The notes under the pieces: model-generated
Database searches by the model: none
The model's input: only the letters and a program-made list of their open reading frames with translations
Told to the model about the DNA's origin: nothing
NCBI GenBank assembly: GCA_025267735.1
Contig: CM046307.1
Location: 6,392,258 to 6,456,257 of the forward strand
Direction: 5' to 3'
DNA length: 64,000 bases
From: Mactra quadrangularis
Taxonomy: Eukaryota; Mollusca; Bivalvia; Venerida; Mactridae
Translations under genes and position numbers: made by a program
In this document: piece by piece, positions 45,207-56,100 of the stretch
Layout of the letters: each line of letters starts with the position of its first letter
How positions within the stretch are numbered: the stretch's first letter is position 1

Positions 45207-46410
45207 TTACTTATTTCTTTTTTTATATTATCTTTATGAGACAAATTGCAGCTCATTTTATTTGCATGATACATGACCGTATTTTGTTTCACTCACCACT
45301 AACAATCTTGTTATTATTTGTTTATGTTGTTCACTATTAGACTGGTTTTCCACATGAATGTCAACCAATGTTAAACAGTATCATAGGTTTTGTAACTTTA
45401 TTAACTTACATTTTTTAGATGGTTTAATGGCAAACGGTCAGAACTTAATATAAGAAAAGAGTGAGTTACAACCGTTTTGTGGGTCACTCGCAATTTGCTT
45501 TTGTGTGTAAAATCTGCTTGTTTCCATGAGCATATTTCCATGTCCATATTACATATCCATATTTAATACTTAATATAGATTCAAATACAGATTGACGTAT
45601 GACAGACACCAAAGGGAAATCATTCATGCAAGCAAATACATGTATATGCCAAACCATCCTTGTCTCCTTCAAAATAACATATTCATACATCTAAATCCTC
45701 CAGTTAGAAAGAATGACAAAAAAATATATAATGAAATTTATTGTAATCAATACCAGTAACACAAATTATACAACATATATAGTTATACCAGGTGTACCGC
45801 ATGTTTAGCACAAATTGATTGTTACTGAGTATAAGAAAAGAGTGAGTTACAACTGTTTTGCCCTAAACCTGTGATACATAGAAAAGGGTCATAACCTCTG
45901 TTTTAGGACATAGATCTGTGATTTAAGTCCATACTTGGTTGACATGCACATGGAATACTAGGCTTATATACACTGGCGTCAAATAGTTTCTTTACACATG
46001 TTAATTTTTTTAATGTTTTTTTAATATACTTACCGTAGATATACGCATACATCACATGTTGTTGTTTGTTTCACAACTAATATACATTTTAATATGAACC
46101 TTCAATTATGATCTTTACTAGTATCTCTCTTTTTGTAAAAACATAGTTTGTAATGAAAAAATGACTTTATTGCATACATGTACTTACTAAATACATGTAC
46201 TATACCAAAGTTCAAGTTTTAAGAGAAAAATAACAAGTGTTAAGTAACTTTTGGACCCCAGTGTACATTATTTATTGAGCAAAGTATTTTCTTATCATTT
46301 ATTTATAAAGTTCTCTATTACATTACTATGGAAAGTATATATATACTATTTCTATTAATGATAGATGTTTGTTGTTATTTGTGAATCAGTAATGGTATGT
46401 GCATATTTAA
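45207..46410. other. Intergenic sequence with one minor dispersed repeat
   Basis: ATAAGAAAAGAGTGAGTTAC occurs at about 45449 and again near 45831, and inverted near 38115. Nothing else was recognised. Confidence 0.5.
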
Positions 46411-46580
46411 CCAGATAGCCACAGTGTAGTCTCCGGAGTGTGGAACAGAATTATCTGTTTTTGTTCTTTGTGAACAAACAGTAAATGGCAAGCAGCATGA
46501 TCAAGTTTCTTAACCAGGTAGCCACAGTGTAGTCTTTGGAGTGCAGAACAGAATAATCTGTCTTTGTTCTTTCTCAAGTT
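46411..46580 (+). repeat. Two-copy tandem duplication, ~104 bp period
   Basis: GCCACAGTGTAGTCTCCGGA and GCCACAGTGTAGTCTTTGGA start the copies, and both run on to TCTTTGTTCTTT-like sequence with about ten differences. Confidence 0.7.
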
Positions 46581-46700
46581 TCTACTTCCCAAAACATGGA
46601 CAGAAATCCAAGACTGGGTCGTTAAAATGGCTAACTGGTGATGCTAAAAACAAGACAGTCAACTGCTCCGAGTATAAAAGCAAAATGAACATATAGTTGA

Positions 46701-46816
46701 CAGACACAAAAGGATCCATCCTTTTGCCAACAGACTCAGCAGTAAGATTTATCCTCCTGCTGTAATTTTATCTTTCTGTCAGCAGTGCTGCAGAAGGATT
46801 GATCTTTCTGTGTCTG
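46701..46816. repeat. 116-bp imperfect palindrome
   Basis: CAGACACAAAAGGATCCATC at the left and, inverted, CAGACACAGAAAGATCAATC at the right; the match continues to CCTTxTGC. Could be a foldback MITE; no target duplication is clear. Confidence 0.55.
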
Positions 46817-47178
46817 CCGAGTCTGCCAACTTTAATAAGACCAAAGTCCACAAAAGTATAAGATTTCCACCTAAGAAGCAAACAAATGACACCTGGATTT
46901 GTTAGCTAACTACCCACTGAGATAACCAGGTAGGTATTAAAGTTTATCTAGAATAATAAGATATATATACTGTAAAGCCTGTCAGTAACTGTGAAGTGCT
47001 GACTTAATGAGTACACAATCTATAGTCCATTGCCTAGCACTTCATAAAAGTACACTGGCAGCATTTTTAGTCCAAGAGTCAAGCAGACTTTATCATGCAC
47101 ATTCATCAACTTTACAGCTATTATCCCCGAGTCATCAGGCTTCTTGTATCTACCAATCAATCTCTTTGGGAATCTCAT

Positions 47179-47474
47179 ATTTTATTTATTTTTATTTATT
47201 GGAGTTAACGCCGTATCAACACAATTTAGGTCATTTCACGGCGTCCAGCGCACCTAACCTAGCTTTCCTGGACCATTGTCTATAACCAGTACTCACCTAC
47301 CCTTCCACAAGGCCGGAAACTTCTCCATATTATCTAATCAATGGAGGAAAATCGACATTATTGTCAAATTTTCATGGAAGGGTATAACCTCCCCGGGCGG
47401 GATTCGAACCCGCACCCCCTCGGGCACGAGTATCCAAATCCAGACGCGCTACCAACTGCGCTATCGACCCGGGT
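47179..47474 (-). mobile_element. tRNA-derived SINE (family 1), full length, reverse
   Basis: Inverted, it reads GGTCGATAGCGCAGTTGGTA, a B box CGGGTTCGAATCCC and the full body with A-rich tail; its length of 296 bp equals that of the 12914 copy. The 14-bp flanks TTTGGGAATCTCAT and TTTGGGAGTCTCAT (47165-47178, 47475-47488) are a target duplication with one mismatch. Confidence 0.92.
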
Positions 47475-47589
47475 TTTGGGAGTCTCATTCTCTGCATAGT
47501 GTAATTGACATATTGGCGCAATGGAAGGTACCCATTTGTGCTTTGGTTGAGTGAAGCAATTGCTGGCTAAATTCCTTATTAATGAAATT

Positions 47590-47690
47590 AGCAGTGCTCC
47601 TGGTGGGGTTTAAACCTTGGACCTCTCAATCCCTAAGTGTGTCCTACTAATGGGCTACTGCTCTTAATGACAAATAAGTAATAAAACAAT
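47590..47690 (-). mobile_element. tRNA-derived SINE-like sequence (family 3), reverse
   Basis: GGTGGGGTTTAAACCTTGGA is an inverted B-box region, and CTACTAATGGGCTACTGCTC an inverted A-box side; related to 34240-34345. Confidence 0.5.
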
Positions 47691-48225
47691 ATGCCATGAT
47701 AATATTTTAATTGAAGGCAAAGTATAGTACAATATTATTTAATACACGTACAAACATTTGACATAAAAGCAATGAGATAATAAAACCCCAAACATAGGCC
47801 TACAGTGTGTTACAGGAATATCCATTGCCATGAATTCTACACAAGAATCATTTACATATCAAAACCACTTATGTCACATGCAGAAAAGTAACGGTGCACT
47901 CATGCTAAAAAAGCTTTCTAAATTTAACAATAAATTTGATTTGATCAAAAGTTGATGTTTTTTCCAGCTGAAAAATTTTATTTGTACTGGATTTACCCAT
48001 GCGGAATAAAGTTGACATAAAATGTGTGTACACAAAACAATAGGATTTAAACAATGCTGCATGCGTTTCAGCAATAATATGTAAAATAAATTGTTTCACT
48101 TGGATGCATCGGGTAGTACAAACAAACGGTTTTAAGCTTGAAAACCCCACAAAGTTGAGTTTCTAATACATGTATAAACTATTCATTATGTGCCATGTTA
48201 TTTATCAATTTCATATGTGCATTAT

Positions 48226-49365
48226 AGTCTAGCATTAACCTGAGACAGGTCAACCTTATTATAGTCTGACAGCATTAACCTGAGACAGGTCAACCTCATT
48301 ATAGTCTGACAGCATTAACCTGAGACAGGTCAACCTCATTATAGTCTGACAGCATTAACCTAAGACAGGTCAACCTCATTATAGTCTGACAGCATTAACC
48401 TGAGACACGTCAACCTCATTATAGTCTGACAGCATTAACCTAAGACAGGTCAACCTCATTATAGTCTGACAGCATTAACCTGAGACACGTCAACCTCATT
48501 ATAGTCTGACAGCATTAACCTGAGACACGTCAACCTCATTATAGTCTGACAGCATTAACGTGATACAGGTCAACCTCATTATAGTCTGACAGCATTAACC
48601 TGAGACAGGTCAACCTCATTATAGTCTGACAGCATTAACGTGATACAGGTCAACCTCATTATAGTCTGACAGCATTAACCTGAGACAGGTCAAGCTCATT
48701 ATAGTCTGACAGCATTAACCTGAGACACGTCAACCTCATTATAGTCTGACAGCATTAACGTGAGACAGGTCAACCTCATTATAGTCTGACAGCATTAACC
48801 TGAGACAGGTCAACCTCATTATAGTCTGACAGCATTAACGTGATACAGGTCAACCTCATTATAGTCTGACAGCATTAACGTGAGACAGGTCAACCTCATT
48901 ACAGTCTGACAGCATTAACCTGAGAGGTCAACCTCATTCTAGTCTGACAGCCTTAACCTGAGACAGGTCAACCTCATTATAGTCTGACAGCATTAACCTG
49001 AGAGGTCAACCTCATTATAGTCTGACAGCATTAACCTGAGAGGTCAACCTCATTCTAGTCTGACAGCATTAACCTGAGAGGTCAACCTCATTATAGTCTG
49101 ACAGCATTAACCTGAGAGGTCAACCTCATTCTAGTCTGACAGCCTTAACCTGAGACAGGTCAACCTCATTATAGTCTGACAGCATTAACCTGAGAGGTCA
49201 ACCTCATTCTAGTCTGACAGCCTTAACCTGAGACAGGTCAACCTCATTCTAGTCTGACAGCATTAACCTGAGACAGGTCAACCTCATTCTAGTCTGACAG
49301 CCTTAACCTGAGACAGGTCAACCTCATTCTAGTCTGACAGCATTAACCTAAAACAGGTCAACCAA
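48226..49365 (+). repeat. 40-bp / 36-bp minisatellite, about 29 copies
   Basis: The unit is CATTAACCTGAGACAGGTCA followed by ACCTCATTATAGTCTGACAG. In the first two thirds the period is 40 bp. From about 48920, many units lack ACAG (GAGAGGTCAAC) and have period 36, and CATTCTAG replaces CATTATAG. Variants (CCTGAGACACG, CGTGATACAGG) recur at intervals. There are no unique spacers, so it is not CRISPR-like. Confidence 0.95.
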
Positions 49366-49861
49366 AAAAGTGCACCTAATAGCAATTTCACAAAACACAA
49401 TTTTGAGATATTGTGTTATCATTACAAATATTTCCCACAGTGTCTGACAACAACATAAAATAACTTAACAACTGAGGAATATATCTGATTAAAAAGTTTA
49501 GTATCAGGTCGACTTTGTCTGACTATATACCAGCATAATAATTTTGAGTGAAGATTTGTTTTTCCTTCAAAAATCCATAGTCACAAAGTATCATGTCTGG
49601 AGCTTGCTACACGTTTGACTCCCAGCTCCAAGCCTTTTCTAGGAGTAAAATCACACAGTTAATGTATATTCCATGACTAGACCTTTCTATACACTAGAGG
49701 GTATTCTCCTTTATAGAACACAAGTATACATTTGTATTTTAGACATATTCACCATCCTGAAATCACTAGTAGTCATTTCCTGATTTAAGGAGCAAATAAC
49801 TCCTTTTATAAGCTTGATAAATACCATGTAATAAATTGTCATTTAAGAAATATATTTAATC
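49366..49861. other. Intergenic sequence, nothing recognised
   Basis: No open frame or repeat seen between the minisatellite and the EEF1E1 3' array. Confidence 0.5.
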
Positions 49862-50163
49862 AGTAAAATAAATATTTATTCACCAAGTTGTTATATCAAT
49901 GAGCTGATACAATGCAAAAAAAATCTTTAATCACAATGAGCTGTTCGAAAGTAAAATAAATCTTTATTCATAATGATGTTATATCAAGGGGCTGATCTAG
50001 AATATAGTAAACCTGTATTCACAATGAGCTGATCGAAAGTAAAATAAATCTTTATTCACAATGAGCTGATGGAAAGTAAAATAAATCTTTATTCACAATG
50101 AGCTGATGGAAAGTAAAATAAATCTTTATTCCTATTGATGTTGTATCAATGAGCTGATCCTGA
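49862..50163 (-). repeat. 37-bp tandem repeat carrying poly(A) signals, EEF1E1 3' end
   Basis: On the minus strand each unit reads ATTGTGAATAAAGATTTATT followed by TTACTTTCCATCAGCTC. AATAAA hexamers fall at 50125-50130, 50088-50093 and 50051-50056 (exactly 37 bp apart), with further ones at 49963-49968 and 49875-49880 in diverged units. The EEF1E1 stop codon (50146-50148) and its last codons lie in the first unit (ATCAGCTCATTGA). The array is therefore likely to be the EEF1E1 polyadenylation region. Confidence 0.85.
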
Positions 50164-53100
50164 GTATAACTGTGTTTTAGAGAATGTTATACATGATGAA
50201 GATTGTCTTATATTGTTGAATTGTTGCATCTGAAAACAGACATACATATTATACAATCAATATTTTGCTAAATAAATCCATTGGACTCTTCAAGAACCCT
50301 TACTATTTAGTCTTTCTTGGTATATTGGCCAGACTGTTAGACTTGTTTGGGGAGATAGACATTTTGACCAAGTTTGGTAAATATCTGAAGAAAACTATTT
50401 GACTTTGAGAGTGGACTTTTCAGACACCCACAAGTGTGACCCCAAAACCTAAGTCATATGAGAGCACATAATTCATTTATCTTCAACATGCATTTAAAAA
50501 TACAGTTTGCTAGTTTCAACATTGACGAAACAAGGAAGGCAATAAATGAAACACTAATTTCAAATATCCTGTTAAATTGTACATGCAACACAATTTATTG
50601 AATTTGTAATAACTTGGCAACATTAAAACCAAAATATTTTATATTAATCAATTGATTTTTTAATCTAAATTAATGCAAAACAGACTTGATTTTTTAATCT
50701 AAATTAATGCAAAACAGACTTTAAGTGACTTAAACAAAACATTTAATGTAAAAACCACATTGGGTTTTTCAGCAGATAATGCAAAAAATACAAAGGGAAA
50801 TAATTCATAATTAAGCCAGGTAGAGTTGTGGTTACTTTCTAATTTTCTTCATCACATGGTATGTTATCATTGTATGAAGTTTCATAAAGATTGGACAATA
50901 AATGGCAGAAATATATGATAAATAAAAAACTTAAATGCAATTGTTAACCACACCGTACGCCTGCCAATCCAACCGCCGGGTTTTGCCAAACTAGAAGCCA
51001 TTTTTTTTCGTTGAAAAATAGGGCTAACAAGAACATTAATCTGGCTAACAATAAATAAACCAACAAAAAATAAATAACTGATATACTTACATTGTTAAAC
51101 CACCTGGACAAATGTAAATATTTCTGTTTATCATAAAATGTTAAATCTTTCTGTAAAAAAAGAAAAAAAAGTAGCATAAAGTTATGCTTTCTATAAGCTA
51201 TTGCACCTTTTCACAAAATTCTTGGGAAAAAAGTTATTGTAAGTCCATTTAATAAATTTTGCAGTTCAAAGTCAGAAGGATAATAAACATAAGTATGATA
51301 TGATAATTAAAAGGTATATAATATTTTACACAATTTGATAATGTTTGGAATTGATAGGCCAAAAAATGACCGTATTATTAATGTTTCCGGCTCTTGACTT
51401 ACGATGATTTTTGTTGTAAGATTTTTTATGAAAAGTAACACAGATTTTGATATCAAGTGAATTCAACCACAGGCTCTGGTCTGAAACATAACATGCACCA
51501 GGACAGGATTTTCAAAATTTGCTTAACATCATGAAAGAAGCAACAATTCATACTTTCAGATTGTTTGTCATTGACAAAACATAATTCTTCTTGCTAAGCT
51601 CCTAAATTATAATGATGACCAAAAAAATCAAGCTTAGGAGAATGTTGATGCAGCATGTTTATTGACCATAAGCTTTGGTAAAAGTTCAAAATTACAAAAT
51701 CCTGAAATCCCTGATTTTCATGATTAAAGCAGCCTTTTAACAAAAGAAAAAACCGTTTCTCAGTATCAAAACATCTGATCTTCAGAAAAGCTCCTGAAAA
51801 CTTTTACCCATGTGTATGTAACTAGAGCTGTAGTGTTTGATAAAACAGCCAGGAAAAATGTCTAAATTTAGTTCACCTAATTGTGGACTAACAAACTAAC
51901 AAATGCAGACTGGACAGTTTTGACATGCACCCGACGATGTCTAGAAATAAAAAAAGAAGTTATAAAATCACACTTACAACTGTTGAATATAGGGTATAAT
52001 ACAATGCTAAATCTATTAGACTAACTCTGTGACTTAAGAAATATACTTTATCTGAAAGATAGGTATTCAATTCCTGGAATAGAAACATACATACACATGT
52101 TAATCTTTAAAATTAACCATGACCATTCTTCACAAAAACTGATTATTAAGGATAAATAAAGAATAATGGTAATAATAGTACATTTTTTTCACCATACAGT
52201 GTTTGATTACCAATAGTAAATTAAAACTTGTGATGACCAAATGTGGTCATAAACAGTATTCATATTCAGCTAACATATTGTTGCATGCATTTTTGTCACT
52301 CAAAATTGCAGCTACTATTGGAATAATGCATACCAACAGAAATATCAATATCAGCTGGAATAGGAAAAAGATAACACTATTGAACTTAAAACTACGCACA
52401 CATAAACAATTGAAAGCAGCAAGTCAAAAAATATATTCCAGGGCTCAAATTTACGCTCGCATACTCGCAAAATGCAAGTGGATTTTGAAAATTGCGAGTA
52501 CTTTTCATTTTAACTCGCAAATTTTCATGAGTTAAAATTTCCAAACATTTTACTGTCTAAACTAATAAGGCTCAAATCAGCATTGAAACGGCCAGATAGA
52601 TTGATAGTTGGGGTATTTTTGTCTATCCCATAATAACGCCCTTGATCTACCCAGTTAAATGTAGCACTATGTTGTTTTTATATTGCATATATGAATATGC
52701 CTGCTATTAAACCCTTGCTACTAAAATTTGAAGAAAAAAATGTGAGCGATAATTTTCATTTAGCGAGTTAAAATAAAATCAACTCGCAAAAATTTGCGAG
52801 TCTATTTTTTTGTTAAATTCGAGCCCTGTATATTCATTATAAGTTTTAACAAGAAATGTAATGTGGAAACTACAGTAAAACCTGATTTAAAAACTTAAAC
52901 ACAAAAATTACAAAGGGAAATAACCCATATTAAAGCCAGGTAGAGTTGTGGTTACTGTCTAATTCTGTTCATCACATGGTATGTTATCATGGTATGAAGT
53001 TTCATAAAGATCTGGTATATATCTGATAGATCTGATAAAAGGCAGAGATAAAATTAAAAACTTTAACGCAATTGTTAACAACACCGGACGCCCGCCTGAC

Positions 53101-56100
53101 TGCCCGTGTTTCGCCAAACTATTAGCCGAATTTTTTCGTTAAAAAATCTGGCTAAAAATTGTTGATACCTTTAAAACTTGATTAGTATCTTTCTCAGCAC
53201 AACATCTGTCAATATAACAAGATTTATACTCCAACCATTGGTCAACTACAGCCTTTTCTCCTAAATTTTCACCTGAAATATTTTTTAAAATATTGTTTCC
53301 ACAACATTTGTTATTTATATCAGCTCCATAGAAAAAGTTCTTAAACACTATTAAGTCTACTTCCTTGCTAGTACTAAGCAATTAGGATTAAGATTTTTTC
53401 TTTGAAACACAAGGAAATATTTATCAATATGTAAGCTGAATTTTTAATACAGTGACTGCATGTAAGTCTGGAAATTCATGTCTAAATAACAGCATGATAA
53501 AAAAAAGTGATTAACAAAATGGTGTCCCTCAGACAAGTACAATTGCTTAATCATTTTTCTCCACTATTTTATTTCATTTTTACTTAATATTAGAAGCAAT
53601 TCAGACAAACAAAAATTGTCATTCAAACATTATACATTTTAACCAGAAGCATGGAACTTTAAGTTAACCAATAATCTCATTTTAGTCATATCAAAGTGAA
53701 TAATGGTAAAATATTTATTAGCTGATCTTAGTCCCTATTAACAACAATTGAAGTAAATGCTAAACATAAATCACTGCACTATGGCTGTGAAAAAAAATAC
53801 ATTTAAAAACTTATGGAAATAAAACATTACCAATTAAATTCTGTTTTTCAGCTGCTCTGACCAAGTGCTTTAAAATTGTGGTGAAACCTTTCCTTGTACC
53901 AGTTTTTCCTTTCATAACGGGTATCTAAAACAAATTTTTTGTAAAAAAGTGTGAATTAAAAAATCTAAGATCCTTTCAGAATGTCATTGATCACACTGTG
54001 CAGAAATTAGTAGCACTGCCACTGAGACCAAATTTCACTACTTGCAGACTTTGGCGTCAGGCGTCTCTTACTCATCTTACAGACAATTCTGTAGGGCTGT
54101 TGCGATACGCCAGAAGTGTACCGCGATATATTGCAATAAGCAAGCTCCGCATGGCGATACGTACCGCGATATATTGCTTTGCAAACCAAAGAGATGCCAG
54201 CATAATGCCTCTGCCTTAAACAACTTATTAAACTGCTCAGTTTGTTAGTATGGATTTTGAAAGGAAAGTGCCTGTAGCATACTTGAGAAAAGCTGAACAT
54301 TTTTAGATTAAGGGGAACAGATTATTCCTTGAAAAGTAAATTTAAGAATATAACTTCATGAAAGAAAAAATGGGGACTGTGTATTATTTGGCCAATAATA
54401 TTTAATAAACACTGCAAGTCGTGTATAGTAAATAAAGTTTTAATCAACGTATGTTTTTACTTGTATTTTTGTAACATAACAGTCCAGAGATTACCATGCC
54501 AAGCATATTTTGTGAATGCGTAAGAGTCAAATTTTAGTGTCATTCCTCATGACAGTCATGGCGAACTTACAAGAGCATAATTATAAAACTGTAAAAATGG
54601 GTTTCCTTTACGTTTATTGAGTGCATATTATTTAGAAATAATTAAATTTCTTTTAATGATAAACATTTTGGCATGATATAGTCTAGCCAATCTGTTGGGT
54701 CAGTAAGGGCTACACTTATGTTTTGCTTATAAAAATGCCTAGGTGTGAAGAAACAAGAATATGTTCTGCCCAAGTCCAGTAAAAACGAACGCTCTCTGAT
54801 CGCTTAAATTCTTTGAACTTAATTTTCAATCGAATGAACCATTGAAAATGCAATTCGCTACATTTTCTGACAAAATAAAAATATCGCCAAATACTGGTAC
54901 GCTAAATTCGTACCGCAATACGTATCGTCGCAGCTGCATATTGCAATATACAGGTATATTGTGGCAGCCCTACAATTCTGTGCCACAGAATTTAACCACC
55001 CTACAACTAGTATGAGGTATCATTTAGTCTTCCCAAATATTGAAATAAATGTTTTTTATCTTACATCTCATTACATCTCCTGTTAGGGTCGCATGAATTT
55101 CTACCCAGTTCTGTTTCTGATGGGTGGTATACTGTGCGTCTCCCATAAAGGTGTCAAGTCGGTTTTTAAAGGCCTTCAGAGTTGACGCACAGACAATAGA
55201 ATCAGGAAGTCCATTCCATTCTAAAATACAGTTGGTTTGCCAGTTCCGACGGACTTTTTACATTTTTTGGTAAAACTACATAAAAGATCAGACGAATAAA
55301 AAACAAATTGTACATTTAGTATGATATAAGTATTTACTCGAAAGTCACAAAGTATCAACTTAAGGATTATTCAACTTATTTTGCTGCCGACCTTATTTAC
55401 GTTGGCTTCTTTTCCCCAGTTCCGAGGGACTTTCACTGGTTTCGGCAGATTTCGGTTTTTTTTACTTTTCCGTGAAAATTCATACAGAGGCTCCCCATGG
55501 GATATTAAAAATTCGTCTGCAAACTTACACAGGTATAATACAGTGAACAATAAGTACTTTACAGTGGCGGCTCCAGCATTTTTTTCTAGGGGGGGGGGGT
55601 TTCCAAACTTTCTAGGAGGGGGTCCAAGCTTTCGAACCACAACCACATGAATTAGATGGAACATTCATTGCTACAGCCTTGCTCAAGATTCCAACCATGG
55701 CCAGCACCAGATGCAACTGGAGAGGGTGCAGTCACACAATGTGATAAAATATTTATAGTCATACTAATAAACAAATATATTTTCAGTGATTAGCTGATGC
55801 CCTGAATTCCATGTCTGAGAAGGAACTGATGAAAATCAACTTGGATAAAGAATAATTAAGAAATGGTCACAATTTATGTTTTTATTAAGTAGAAACAATT
55901 AATCAACGTTTCAATTTTAATGTTCAAGTAAATTAACATGTTTTATTATTGAAATAGTACAAGAATATAGCTAGTAAATGCTTATACATGTACATATAAT
56001 GCCTAACAAGTACTGTACAGCAATAAGAATTATATTATATACAGTGATAATAAATTTTAAAACTAGTCAAGTGTCTGTCATCTATGATAATATTAGAGTA

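Noticed and set aside
48226..49365. CRISPR-like array
   Set aside because: Units are contiguous without unique spacers, and the genome is eukaryotic; it is a minisatellite.
55371..55664. Paired ~90-codon frames on both strands
   Set aside because: They lie within a transposon and cross a G run and a CAGTGGCGGCTCC element fragment; no domain is recognisable.
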